DNA from: Pseudomonadota bacterium
Lineage (GTDB): Bacteria > Pseudomonadota > Gammaproteobacteria > Steroidobacterales > Steroidobacteraceae
Length of the DNA stretch: 64,000 bases
Direction of reading: 5' to 3'
NCBI GenBank assembly: GCA_021816775.1
Contig: JAKAXA010000001.1
Span: 141,589-205,588, forward strand
Position 1 is the stretch's first letter; each line of letters starts with the position of its first letter. Positions 51,929-60,949 of the stretch are shown piece by piece. A model generated the notes under the pieces. The model saw only the letters and a list, made by a program, of their open reading frames with translations, was not told where the DNA came from and ran no database searches. Made by a program: the position numbers and the translations under genes.

Positions 51929-52399
51929 ATGAAAAAGATCGAACTCGGCAACACACCGATGGTGACGGGCAGCCGTTACCCCTCGCCCTATGACGAGCCC
52001 TGCCTGCATCGCAAGCGCTGGCGCCTCGGGGAGGCGGCACGCCTCGCGCAGTTCGGCGTCAATCTGCTGCGGCTGGCGCCGGGCGCCTGGTCGAGCCAGC
52101 GGCATTGGCACGCCGCTGAGGATGAATTCGTCTACGTGCTCGAGGGCGAAGTCGTGCTCGTCAGCGAGGCGGGCGAGGAGCTGCTGAAGGCGGGCGATTG
52201 TGCGGGTTTCCCCTCCGGGGAGCCCGACGGTCATCATCTGCAGAATCGCAGCGGCGCCGAGGCGGTGATTCTCGAGATCGGCGCGCGCCACCCCGAGCGC
52301 GATGCGGTCGACTACCCGGACATCGACCTGGCCATCCGCGCCGGCCGCAGGCAATTCGTACACAAGGACGGCACACCCTATCCTCCGCGCCCAAAGTGA
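51929..52399 (+). CDS. cupin-domain protein
   Basis: This 156-residue protein is a single cupin. The first cupin motif is seen in PGAWSSQRHWHAAEDEFVYVLEGEVVLV (metal ligands His, His, Glu) and the second in AGDCAGFPSGEPDGHHLQNRS with a third His. Such small cupins act as sugar-binding, dioxygenase-like or regulatory proteins; the exact role is not readable. AAGGGAG lies upstream of the ATG. A short DUF4440-like gene follows after 21 bases, possibly in the same transcript. Confidence 0.88.
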   Translation: MKKIELGNTPMVTGSRYPSPYDEPCLHRKRWRLGEAARLAQFGVNLLRLAPGAWSSQRHWHAAEDEFVYVLEGEVVLVSEAGEELLKAGDCAGFPSGEPDGHHLQNRSGAEAVILEIGARHPERDAVDYPDIDLAIRAGRRQFVHKDGTPYPPRPK

Positions 52400-52420
52400 C
52401 GGCGGGGGTGTGCCGTCACC

Positions 52421-52723
52421 ATGAACACGCACGCGCTGCCCCGGCTGCTGAGCGATCATTACCTCGAAATCACCTACCAGGGCAGGATACGCGACAAGGC
52501 GGATGTCCTGCGGGCTCCCGCCACGCGCGCGCTGCGGCATACGCAACAGCTCGCGGACGAGCAGGTGCGGCTCCGTGGCCCTACCGGCATCGTCACGGGC
52601 CGCGGCGTTCTATTGGACATCGAGCAGCGGCGCATCGCCGCGTGGCGATTCACCGATGTGTTCGCGCGGCGCGACGGCCTCTGGAAGGCGGTCTCGTCGC
52701 AGGAGACCGTGGAGCGTCGCTAA
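52421..52723 (+). CDS. DUF4440/SnoaL-like protein, possibly N-terminally shortened
   Basis: The 100 residues match the NTF2-like DUF4440 fold: LPRLLSDHYLEITYQGRIRDKADVL, then GPTGIVTGRGVLLD and AAWRFTDVFARRDGLWKAVSSQETV. Family members are normally about 120-140 residues with an extra N-terminal helix before LLSDHY; that helix is missing here, so the gene may be truncated or have a different start. No catalytic role is known for most members. It lies next to a decayed xylanase gene. Confidence 0.65.
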   Translation: MNTHALPRLLSDHYLEITYQGRIRDKADVLRAPATRALRHTQQLADEQVRLRGPTGIVTGRGVLLDIEQRRIAAWRFTDVFARRDGLWKAVSSQETVERR

Positions 52724-52831
52724 CACCCGGCGGGGCCCCGGCGTGTTGGATCGGGAGCGCCGCGGGGCGGCGGCTCTTGCCCGCGGCGCCGGCTCACGCG
52801 GCTTTGACAAAACCCGGCGCCCGCCGTCGCA

Positions 52832-52845
52832 TGATAGCGTTACCA
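52832..52845. promoter_or_regulatory. LacI-type operator resembling the XylR box
   Basis: TGATAGCGTTACCA (reverse complement TGGTAACGCTATCA) matches 12 of 14 positions of the xylan-responsive operator TGGTAGCGCTAACA recalled for Xanthomonas and Caulobacter. A TTGACA lies at 52804-52809, so the operator overlaps where a promoter -10 would be. It sits 27 bases before the first ATG of the decayed xylanase. No LacI-type repressor is encoded in this window. Confidence 0.55.
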
Positions 52846-52871
52846 GCCTCCCGAGGGCTGGGCCCCGGGAG

Positions 52872-54765
52872 ATGCCGATCGCAATCAATCCGGGGCGTTG
52901 GAGCGCATATGTCTTGTCGTGCGTGTCGCTCATCGCACCGCTCTGGGCCGTTCCATCTGAGATCGATATTAGTCTTCGCCGTCGGGCTGTTCGGACCAGC
53001 CAAACGCAGTGTTAAGGCTGGCCGCTACGCTCGTCACCAAGCGCGTGGCCGCGTGGGACGGCCCGCAGATCGGCGTCAGCGACAGGATGTACGTCGCTCG
53101 TCCTACGCCGTCAGCGTCTGGGTCATGCTGGCCCCGGATGCGGCCCAGGCGAACACGCTGCGGGTGAGTCTGCAGGCGACCCTCACCGACCCGACCACCG
53201 GGCAGGCCACGACCTCGTATGACACGGTGGTGCCGGATAGGCCCGTTGCGCCGGGCCGGTGGGTCAGGCTCTCGACTCCCAACTACTCCATGGCGGCAGC
53301 CTACGATCCGGGCAAGGCGTACCTGTACGTCGAGTCGGCGAGCGGCACGCAGGACTTCTACATCACGGACTCCAAGCTGACGAACCTGCCGCCGCTCACG
53401 ATCCGGCAGAACATTCCTTCCATTCACCAGACCCTGGCGGACTACTTCCCGGTCGGCGCCGACATCGATCAGGCCGATCTCGCCGGCCCCATGCGCAGCG
53501 GCTCGTGAAGCCCTTCGACAGCATCGTCTCCGGCAACGACATGAAATGGCAGGAGACCGAGCCGACGGCAGGACCGTTCCCCTACGCCGCCGCGGCCGCG
53601 CAAGTGCAGCTCGCCGAGCAGCGCCACATGCTGATCCCCGGCCACGATCTCGTCGGGCCCACCGGTGCGCAGACTCCCGCGTGGGTGCTCCTGGAGAAGG
53701 ATGGCGCCACGCCGCTCTCGGCGTCGAAAGCGGCGGACGTCATGGTTCTCACCGGGCACATCCGCAGTCACATCGAGAACCGCGTGCAGCACTTCGGCAG
53801 CGCGGTCTGCGTCTGGGACGTGGTCAACGAGCCGATCGACCCCAGCGAGCCGGACTGCCTGGTGCACGGCCCCTTCTGCAAGGTACTGGGCGCGCGCTAC
53901 ATCAGCCTCGCGCTGTGGGCTGCGCGCGAGGCGTGCCGCTCGATGGCAGCGGGCACGAGATGCACACCCACATCGACAATCCCTCGCCGTGGGCGGAGTA
54001 CGGGTCGATCGAGACGCTGCACCGGCTGTTCCCGGGCCTGCGCCCGCAGGTGACCAAGCTCGACGACAGCGTCTATCCGGCGAGCGACAACACGTCGATC
54101 GACGGCGCCAACGGCGGCACGGTGCCGCCCGCGATCCTCGACGAGCGGGGCTGGCTCTACAAGAACTACTTCGACGTGTTCCGGGCTCTCCGGGGCAGCC
54201 TGGAGGCCGTCACCTTCTGGGGCATGGCGGATGACAACACCTGGATCGACAGCTTCCCCATCAACCGGCTGGACATGCCGCTGCCGTTCGATACGCGGCT
54301 GCAGGCCCGGCCGGCCGACTGGGGCATCGTCGATCCGACGCATCGGGCGGGCTACGGCCTCGAGGTAGCGCTCGCCTCGCGCGCCGGGCCGTCGCAGTCG
54401 TAGACCTGGACGATCACCGCGACCAACCCCAGCGAGTCAACGGCCTACGACACGCAGATCGACCGCCTGTTCCTGATCCCGATGCGCGGCGAGGAGGACG
54501 AGATGCGTGAGGAGCACGGACAAGCTGAACCGGGACACCGCTGGACAGGCTGCCGCGCGACGCTCGACATGCCGTCCAACCTGCCACTGTCGCTCGGTAA
54601 CATCGCGCCCGGCGGATCGGGCAGCGCGTCCTGCATCGTCGAATTCCATCACTGCGGGACCCACGTCCTGTTCATGCTGCAGGCGCCATGGAGCTCCGCG
54701 GTCTATGAGACGGGCCTGCTGGTGGCGAAGGATCTGCAGCCTGAGGCAGCCGGCGCGCCTGCGCC
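52872..54765 (+). pseudogene. decayed CBM-GH10 endo-1,4-beta-xylanase
   Basis: All parts of a secreted xylanase can be followed across frames. After a weak leader comes a CBM4/9-CBM22-like domain (VTKRVAAWDGPQIGVSD, then in another frame YAVSVWVMLAPDA ... YLYVESASGTQDFYITD). The GH10 domain begins (SIHQTLADYFPVGADI), stops at 53506-53508, and continues in a new frame with GNDMKWQETEPT and the acid/base Glu (53829-53831) in VCVWDVVNEPID. About 60 residues are then missing and the frame changes near 53935, resuming GVPLDGSGHEMHTHID. The nucleophile motif TELD reads TKLD (AAG at 54056). A TAG at 54401-54403 interrupts before a C-terminal beta domain (SLGNIAPGGSGSA). Confidence 0.9.
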
Positions 54766-54774
54766 GGCGAGGCG

Positions 54775-57273
54775 TCAATCGGATCCGTCGCGCAGGGAGG
54801 CCAGTGGCGGTTGTTTGAGCACCGAGCGGGTGGCGAGCCACCCGCTCGCCGCCACGAGCAGCGTGCCGCCGACGATGCCGATGAGGCAGGCAACGGGGTT
54901 GAACCGGTACGGCAGGTTCAGGACCTGGCGCGTCAGGTACCAGGCGGCGACGCTCGCGCCGGCCGCCGCGATGAGGCCTGAGAGCGCCCCGAGGGCAGCG
55001 AATTCCGCGAGCACTCCCTGTGTCACGGTCGAGCGGCTCGCGCCCAGGGTGCGCAGCATGGCGCTCTCGTAGCGGCGCTGCTCGCGGCTGGAGCGCGCGG
55101 CGGCCAGCAGCACCGTCAGGCCCGCGAGCAGCGTGAAGACGAACACGCTCTGTACCGCCAGGATCGCCTTGTCGAGCATGGCGCGCACGTCCTGCAGCAG
55201 GTCATCGATGTCGAAGATCGACACGCTGGGAAACCGGCTCGCCACCTGCGTGAGGGAGCGCGCCTGGGACGGCGTCAGATACGCGCTGGTGAGGTACGTC
55301 CCGGCCTCCTTCTCCAGCAGCCCCGGCGCCAACACGATGAAGAAATTCGGCTTGAAGCTGTCCCAACTCACCTTGCGTACGCTGGCGATACGTACCGAGA
55401 AGGTGTCGCCCGCGACGTCGAACGTCAGCTGCTCGCCGAGGCGCAGGCCCAGCCAGCGCATGAACTCCGTCGACACCGATACGAGCGGCTTGCCGTAGTC
55501 GGCCGCGCCCCACCAGCGGCCGGCGACGATGCGGTTCCCACTGCCGAGCGCGGCCGACCAGGTCAGGTTCTGCTCGCGCGTGGCGAAGCGCTCCCCGCGC
55601 GGGTCGGCGAAGCGGATCGACTCCACCGGCCGGCCGCCGATGCGGGTCAGACGGCCGCGCAGCAGCGGCAGCATGCGCGCCGGATGCGCCCCCTGCTCGC
55701 GCAGGAACGCATCGAAGGCCGCGCGGCTCGGCCGCGGAATATTGATGAAGAAGTAATTCGGCAGATCCGCCGGCAGGGTGCGGCGCCAGCCGCCGGTGAG
55801 GTCGGTGCGGATGATGCCGAGCAGCAGCAGCGCCATGATGCCCGTACCGAAGGCGACGATCTGCACCACGCTGTCCATGCGGCGGCGGCCGAGATTGGCG
55901 ATGCCGTAGCGCCAGGCGACCCCCACCCGGCCGCGCAGCCGGTTCGTGATCATCACCAGCAGCAGCCCGGCGCCGGCCAGCAGCGCAACGAACGCCGCCA
56001 GGCCGAGCGACAGTGTCACGAACGGCTTGCCGGCGCCCATCACCCAGTAGATGAGGAGCACGATGAGGGCGAGGGCGGGTCCGAAGGCGAGCAGCGCCGC
56101 CGGCCGCGGCGGCCCGACGTCGCGCCGCAGCACGCGCAGCGCGGGCGCGCCAGTCAGCTGCAGCAGCGGCGGCAGCGCAAAGCCGGCCAGCAGCGCCAGC
56201 GCCGTCAGCAGGCCGATGCCGGCGGGCGCCAGGCTCGGTGCGGGCAGCTCGCGCGCCGCCAGCAGGCCGCGCAGTGCGTGGACCAGCCACAATTGGGACA
56301 GGTCGCCGAGCGCGCAGCCGAGCGCTGCCGCCACCAGCGCGACCGCCGCGAGCTGAATCAATGTCACGCTCAAGATGGTGTGTCGCGTCGCGCCCAGGGT
56401 CTTCAGCAGCGCGACGGTGTCGAGGTGGCGCGCCACGTAGCGCCGCGCCGCCATCGCGACCGCCGCAGCGCACAGCAGCACCGCGGCGAGGCTCGCCAGG
56501 TTGAGGAATCGGTCCGACCGATCGACCGCGCCGTGGATCTGCCGGCTGGCATCCGCGACCGTGCGCAGCCGCTCCCCGCTCGTGAGATGAGTCTGCAGCC
56601 ACGCGCGGAATGCGCGGACGCGTGAAGGAGGGCCGGCGAACAGCGCGCTGTAGCTGACGCGGCTGCCCGGCTGGATGAGCTGCGTGCGCGGCACATCCGC
56701 GGCGTTCATCAGCAGGCTCGGAACCAGTCCCGTGAAGGTGCTGCCCTGATCGGGCCGTGAAATCAGCACCCGCCCGACGGCGAGCGTGGCGGAGCCGATG
56801 GACAGATGCGAGCCGACGCGGGCGCCGAGCGCCGCCAGCAGCCGCGAATCGGGCCACACCACCCCAGGTGGCGGGATGCCGGCGGCGGGGGTCCCGGGGG
56901 CGAACGGCGCCCCCGCGACGAGCACCCGGCCCCGTAGCGGATAGCCGTTCGTGACCGCATACAGGTCGGTCAGCTGACTGCGCTCGCCCTGAAACACAAC
57001 GCTCAGCATGCCGACGGCGCGCGCGCTGCGCAGGCCTTCCCGCGCAGCTGCGGCGAAATCCGCCGCCGCAATGGGCTTGGGCGACTCCAGACGCAGGTCG
57101 GCCGCCAGCACCTGCGTTGCCTGCAGCGCCACTGCCGCGCGGATGCGGCTCACGAGGAAGCCGACGCCGCTCAGCGCTCCAACGGCGACGATCAGCGCGA
57201 GCAGCAGGACGCCGAGCTCTCCGGCGCGCCACTCGCGGCTCAGCATGCGCAGGGCGAAGCGGACCGTGCGCAC
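54775..57273 (-). CDS. YbbP-like ABC transporter permease (FtsX family)
   Basis: This 832-residue inner-membrane protein has the FtsX/MacB-like build in double form: a first membrane helix (GVLLLALIVAVGALSGVGFLV), a large periplasmic domain, a helix bundle near residues 270-430 (DTVALLKTLGATRHTILSVTLIQLAAVALV), a second periplasmic domain, and a final bundle with SAMLRTLGASRSTVTQGVLAEFAALGALSG. It pairs with the ATPase gene ybbA, whose stop lies one base before this GTG start. With tesA divergent, the set equals the ybbP-ybbA/tesA cluster of E. coli, thought to export or extract an unknown lipid-like substrate. Confidence 0.9.
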   Translation of the reverse strand: MRTVRFALRMLSREWRAGELGVLLLALIVAVGALSGVGFLVSRIRAAVALQATQVLAADLRLESPKPIAAADFAAAAREGLRSARAVGMLSVVFQGERSQLTDLYAVTNGYPLRGRVLVAGAPFAPGTPAAGIPPPGVVWPDSRLLAALGARVGSHLSIGSATLAVGRVLISRPDQGSTFTGLVPSLLMNAADVPRTQLIQPGSRVSYSALFAGPPSRVRAFRAWLQTHLTSGERLRTVADASRQIHGAVDRSDRFLNLASLAAVLLCAAAVAMAARRYVARHLDTVALLKTLGATRHTILSVTLIQLAAVALVAAALGCALGDLSQLWLVHALRGLLAARELPAPSLAPAGIGLLTALALLAGFALPPLLQLTGAPALRVLRRDVGPPRPAALLAFGPALALIVLLIYWVMGAGKPFVTLSLGLAAFVALLAGAGLLLVMITNRLRGRVGVAWRYGIANLGRRRMDSVVQIVAFGTGIMALLLLGIIRTDLTGGWRRTLPADLPNYFFINIPRPSRAAFDAFLREQGAHPARMLPLLRGRLTRIGGRPVESIRFADPRGERFATREQNLTWSAALGSGNRIVAGRWWGAADYGKPLVSVSTEFMRWLGLRLGEQLTFDVAGDTFSVRIASVRKVSWDSFKPNFFIVLAPGLLEKEAGTYLTSAYLTPSQARSLTQVASRFPSVSIFDIDDLLQDVRAMLDKAILAVQSVFVFTLLAGLTVLLAAARSSREQRRYESAMLRTLGASRSTVTQGVLAEFAALGALSGLIAAAGASVAAWYLTRQVLNLPYRFNPVACLIGIVGGTLLVAASGWLATRSVLKQPPLASLRDGSD

Positions 57274-57274
57274 G

Positions 57275-57943
57275 TCAGAGCACCCGGCCGGCTTCCATGC
57301 GCACGATGCGACCACAACGCTCCGCGAGCTCGCGGTCGTGGGTCACGAGAATCAGCGTCGTGCCGGCCTCGGCGTTCAGCTCGAACAGCCGCGCGATGAT
57401 GTTCGCGCCGGTCACGCTGTCGAGATTTCCGGTCGGCTCATCGGCGAACAGAACGGCCGGCCGCCCTACGAACGCGCGCGCGAGGGCGACGCGCTGCTGT
57501 TCGCCGCCGGAGAGCTGCCGCGGATAGTGTCCGGCACGCCCCGCCAGGCCCACGTGCTCGAGCGCCGCGCGCGCCGCCGCGCGCGCGCCGCTGTGCCGCG
57601 CCAGCTCGAGAGGCAACGACACGTTCTCGAGTGCCGTCAGCGCGGGAATGAGGTGGAAGGCCTGGAACACGAAACCGACATGCTGGGCGCGGACACGCGC
57701 CCGCCCGTCCTCATCGAGCGCCGTCAGGTCGTGCCCGGCGAGCACGACCCGGCCGCTGGTCGGCAGATCGAGGCCCGCCAGCAGAGCGAGCAACGTCGAC
57801 TTGCCTGCGCCCGAGGGGCCGGTCACCGCGAGCGTCTCGCCGCGGGCGATCTCGAGCGACGCCTCCTGCACTATAGTGAGGGGACCGGCCGGACTGTCGA
57901 CCGTCTTGGTGAGGTGCTCGGCTTTGAGAACGCACTCCTGCAT
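57275..57943 (-). CDS. ybbA: YbbA-like ABC transporter ATP-binding protein
   Basis: This 222-residue ATPase belongs to the LolD/MacB-type group. It has Walker A GPSGAGKST, the Q loop in VGFVFQAFHLIPALTALENV, signature LSGGEQQR, Walker B AVLFADEPTGNLD and the switch His in LVTHDRELAERC. The ATG at 57943 is chosen; another in-frame ATG at 57967 shares the same CATG with the divergent tesA start. It is coupled to the permease gene downstream. Confidence 0.92.
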   Translation of the reverse strand: MQECVLKAEHLTKTVDSPAGPLTIVQEASLEIARGETLAVTGPSGAGKSTLLALLAGLDLPTSGRVVLAGHDLTALDEDGRARVRAQHVGFVFQAFHLIPALTALENVSLPLELARHSGARAAARAALEHVGLAGRAGHYPRQLSGGEQQRVALARAFVGRPAVLFADEPTGNLDSVTGANIIARLFELNAEAGTTLILVTHDRELAERCGRIVRMEAGRVL

Positions 57944-57965
57944 CGCGCCGTCTTGGCTCGCTGTC

Positions 57966-58574
57966 ATGGTGGGTATCGGGCTGCTGCTCTTCACGGTGCC
58001 ATCCGCCTGGGCTTCGAACCGGACCATCCTCGTTTTCGGCGACAGCCTGAGCGCCGCGCACGGATTGCGCCCGGAGCAGGGATGGGTGGCGCTGCTGGCG
58101 AAGCGCCTGCGCAAGCAAGGGTACCGATACCGTATCGTCAACGCCAGCGTCAGCGGCGAGACCACCACCGGCGGGCTGCAGCGCCTGCCGCACGAGCTGC
58201 GCGCCTGTCATCCGGGCATCGTCATCCTCGAGCTCGGCGCGAACGACGCCCTGCGCGGGCTGCCGCTGACGCTCGCGGCGCGCAACCTCGCCGGGATGGT
58301 GCGCCTCGCGCGCGCCGCGGGCGCGCGGGTCCTGCTGGTCGGCCTGCTCCTGCCTCCGAATTACGGTCCGCGTTATACACAGCAGTTCGCGGCGATGTAT
58401 CCGCACCTGGCGCGGGAGTTTCGTCTGCCGCTCGTGCCCTTCCTGCTCGCGCACGTCGCGCTCGATTCGCACCTCATGCAGGCCGACGGCCTGCACCCCA
58501 ACGCGCGCGGCGAGCCGCTGCTGCTCAACAACGTATGGCCGTATCTGCAGCCGCTGCTCAGCCGTGCACCCTGA
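57966..58574 (+). CDS. tesA: TesA-type esterase/lysophospholipase (SGNH/GDSL)
   Basis: This 202-residue periplasmic hydrolase has a short signal peptide (MVGIGLLLFTVPSAWA) and all four SGNH blocks: Ser27 in LVFGDSLSAAHG, the Gly of SVSGETTTGG, GANDALRG, and Asp174/His177 in ADGLHPNA. TesA-like enzymes cleave acyl-CoA thioesters, lysophospholipids and esters. It is divergent from ybbA with almost no spacer, so its promoter must lie within the ybbA coding region. Confidence 0.93.
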   Translation: MVGIGLLLFTVPSAWASNRTILVFGDSLSAAHGLRPEQGWVALLAKRLRKQGYRYRIVNASVSGETTTGGLQRLPHELRACHPGIVILELGANDALRGLPLTLAARNLAGMVRLARAAGARVLLVGLLLPPNYGPRYTQQFAAMYPHLAREFRLPLVPFLLAHVALDSHLMQADGLHPNARGEPLLLNNVWPYLQPLLSRAP

Positions 58575-58641
58575 ACGGCGAGCTTGGTCGGCGGGTCAAG
58601 CCGCGCTATTGTTGCCGCCTTTGACACCCGGAGGTCGTTCC

Positions 58642-59643
58642 ATGCGCACACCCGCTCTGATCGCTCCGCAGCCATCGCCCGCACACCGTTACGGTCACGC
58701 TCCGGCCCGTCTCCTGCTGTGGGCGGGCGCGTGCGCACTCGCCTTCGCTCTGTGCGCGTCCAGCGCCCGAGGGGCGAGCGCGCCCCTGCGCAGCGCCGCA
58801 CCCTCGTCACCCGCGCCCAGCGCCAGCGGCACCGCCGGCGCACAGAATGCGAGTTCGGACCCGACCCCGGCCGCTGTCCAACAGGCGCTCGAGGCCGCCA
58901 TCAACGGCCCGCAGCGCACCCCGGCCTACAAGAAGCGGGACAAGTACCGCCATCCGCTCGCGACGCTGGAGTTCTTCGGCATCCGCCCGAACATGCGCGT
59001 CGTCGAAGTGTTGCCCGGAGGGGGCTGGTATACGGAGATTCTCGCGCCGTTCCTGCACGCGCACGGCCAGCTCATCGAGGCGACGTCTCCCGTGGCCGGC
59101 ACGAGCGGCTATGCGCATCGCTCGGCGCTGTACTACAAGCACAAGCTCGCTGCGGATCCGGCCGTCTACGGCCGGGTGCGGCTCGAGCCGTTCGAATTGC
59201 CGAATTACCTGCATCTCGGCGCGCCGGATTCCGCCGACATGGTGGTCACGTTCAATAACATGCACGATCTGATGTTCGAGAACGTGCACCACGAGGTGAC
59301 GCCGATCTTCCTCGAGAAGTTCCTGCGCAGCGCCTACCACGTGCTCAAGCCGGGCGGCATTCTCGGCATCGCCGGCCATCGCTGCGCGCCCGCAACGCCG
59401 CTGCCCACGTGCTTCCCGATGGCGCGCCTGCCCCAGGCCTTCGTGATCCACGAGGCCGAGGCGGCCGGCTTCAAGCTCGGCGGGACCTCCGAGGCCCTCG
59501 CCAACCCGAAGGATCCGCGCAACGTGCCGGTCTTCTTCCTGCCGCCGACGCTGGCGGACAAGACTGCGGCGGCCCGCCGCCACTACGCGGCCATCGGTTA
59601 CGCCGACGCCTACCTGCTGAAGTTCATCAAGCCGGCGGACTGA
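58642..59643 (+). CDS. exported SAM-methyltransferase-like protein
   Basis: This 333-residue protein has an N-terminal signal peptide or anchor (RLLLWAGACALAFALCASSARGAS) and a low-complexity Ser/Ala linker. A Rossmann-like methyltransferase domain follows from about residue 95: TPAYKKRDKYRHPLATLEFFGI, then motif I VVEVLPGGGWYTEILAPFL and VVTFNNMHDLMFEN. Motif I lacks the usual acidic E/DxGxGxG form and reads EVLPGGG. It fits the 'predicted methyltransferase' group of exported proteins, whose substrate and even activity are unknown; a periplasmic SAM enzyme would lack cofactor. GGAGG upstream supports the start. Confidence 0.85.
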   Translation: MRTPALIAPQPSPAHRYGHAPARLLLWAGACALAFALCASSARGASAPLRSAAPSSPAPSASGTAGAQNASSDPTPAAVQQALEAAINGPQRTPAYKKRDKYRHPLATLEFFGIRPNMRVVEVLPGGGWYTEILAPFLHAHGQLIEATSPVAGTSGYAHRSALYYKHKLAADPAVYGRVRLEPFELPNYLHLGAPDSADMVVTFNNMHDLMFENVHHEVTPIFLEKFLRSAYHVLKPGGILGIAGHRCAPATPLPTCFPMARLPQAFVIHEAEAAGFKLGGTSEALANPKDPRNVPVFFLPPTLADKTAAARRHYAAIGYADAYLLKFIKPAD

Positions 59644-59654
59644 CCTGCCGGTAC

Positions 59655-59680
59655 CGGCCGGCGCCGCGCGGCGCCGGCCG
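59655..59680. terminator. 11-bp perfect hairpin between convergent genes
   Basis: Arms 59655-59665 and 59670-59680 pair perfectly with a four-base loop, between the convergent methyltransferase-like and MFS genes. No T-run is present. It probably acts as a two-way terminator. Confidence 0.6.
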
Positions 59681-59682
59681 TC

Positions 59683-60921
59683 TCAGCGCTCGGTCGGCGC
59701 ATTGACGAACGCCACGCTCTTGGCTTCCTTGCCGAGGAGCGTCGCCACCGTCAACGCCACGGCGACGATGCCGAGTGTCCAGGCGAGCACCGCCGCGAGA
59801 TCGTGCCCCTGACGGGCGGCGATGGCGGACTGCAGCGGCGCGAGCAGCGCCATCGCGAAGTTGCCGAGCTGGTAGGCGAAAGCCGGCAGGATCGCGCGTA
59901 CGCCCGGCGGAGACAGCTCGTTCAAGTGCGCCGGCACAACGCCCCAGGCCCCCTGCACCATGAACTGCATCAGGAACGCGCCGAGCGCGAGCAGCGGCAC
60001 GCCCGGGGCGTCAGTCCACAGCGGGATCACCGGCAGGGCGAGCAGCGCCGCGCACGCGATCGCCTTTCTGCGGCCGATCCGCTCGGAGAGCGCGCCGAAG
60101 ACCATGCCGCCGAGCAGCGCCCCGATGTTCATCAGCATCAGCAGATCGTCGGCGCGCGCGCTCGTGAGTCCGCGCTGCGTGATGAGAAACGGCTTGTACA
60201 GGTCCTGCGAGCCGTGCGAGAAGGCGTTGAAGAGCGCCATCAGCACGATCATGTAGAGCAGCAGCGGCGCATTCGCGACCGCCGTGCGCCACAGCTCGCC
60301 CAGGGTTGCGCGCCGGGCGTGGCGGCCCTCGAGCCACGCCGGCGACTCCCCGACGCCGAAGCGGATGTAGAGCACGAGCAGCGCCGGCAGCGCGCCGATG
60401 ACGAACAGCCCGCGCCAGCCGACGGCGGCGAAGAACAGGCGCGAGACGGCCGCGGCGAGCAGGAAGCCGAGCACGTAGCCTTCCTGCAGCAGCCCGGAGA
60501 AGAAGCCGCGCCCCTCGGCCGGCAGCGTCTCGAAGGCGAGCGCCGCTCCGACCCCCCACTCCCCGCCCATCGCGAGTCCGAACAGCGCCCGCAGCACCAG
60601 CAGCACGGCGAGATTCGGCGCGAACGCGGTGGCGAGCTCGATGAGCGCGAAGGAGAGCACGTTCACCATCAGGATCGGCCGGCGCCCGTACTTCTCGGCG
60701 AGCCAGCCGAACAGCAGCGCGCCCACCGGGCGCAGCGCGAGCGTGAGGGTGATGCCGAAGCTGACGGCGGTGAGGCTGGTGCCGAAGCTCGTGCTGATCG
60801 CCCGCAGCGACACGATGAAGATGAAGAAATCGAACGCATCGAGCGTCCAGCCCCCGAGCGCCGCGAAGTAGGCGTGGCGCTGCGCACGCGTCAAGCGGGC
60901 AAAGCTGCGGATCCCTTTCAT
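59683..60921 (-). CDS. MFS transporter, metabolite:H+ symporter type
   Basis: This 412-residue transporter has twelve likely membrane helices. The first helix has GGWTLDAFDFFIFIVSL, the aspartate pattern of the sialate/carboxylate:proton symporter group. The MFS loop motifs GWLAEKYGRRPILM (2-3) and GALSERIGRRKAIAC (8-9) are intact, as is RALFGLAMGGEWGVGAALAFE in helix 4. A monocarboxylate or aromatic acid is the usual kind of substrate, but the neighbours do not point to one. The ATG at 60921 is supported by AGAGG. It lies 28 bases downstream of the POT gene. Confidence 0.88.
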   Translation of the reverse strand: MKGIRSFARLTRAQRHAYFAALGGWTLDAFDFFIFIVSLRAISTSFGTSLTAVSFGITLTLALRPVGALLFGWLAEKYGRRPILMVNVLSFALIELATAFAPNLAVLLVLRALFGLAMGGEWGVGAALAFETLPAEGRGFFSGLLQEGYVLGFLLAAAVSRLFFAAVGWRGLFVIGALPALLVLYIRFGVGESPAWLEGRHARRATLGELWRTAVANAPLLLYMIVLMALFNAFSHGSQDLYKPFLITQRGLTSARADDLLMLMNIGALLGGMVFGALSERIGRRKAIACAALLALPVIPLWTDAPGVPLLALGAFLMQFMVQGAWGVVPAHLNELSPPGVRAILPAFAYQLGNFAMALLAPLQSAIAARQGHDLAAVLAWTLGIVAVALTVATLLGKEAKSVAFVNAPTER

Positions 60922-60949
60922 GCCGTGCCCTCTCGCGACGCGCGGCCCG

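Noticed and set aside
54437-54841. A - strand gene opposite the end of the xylanase remnant.
   Set aside because: The + strand here still reads as the C-terminal beta domain of the decayed xylanase, and the antisense frame has no motif.
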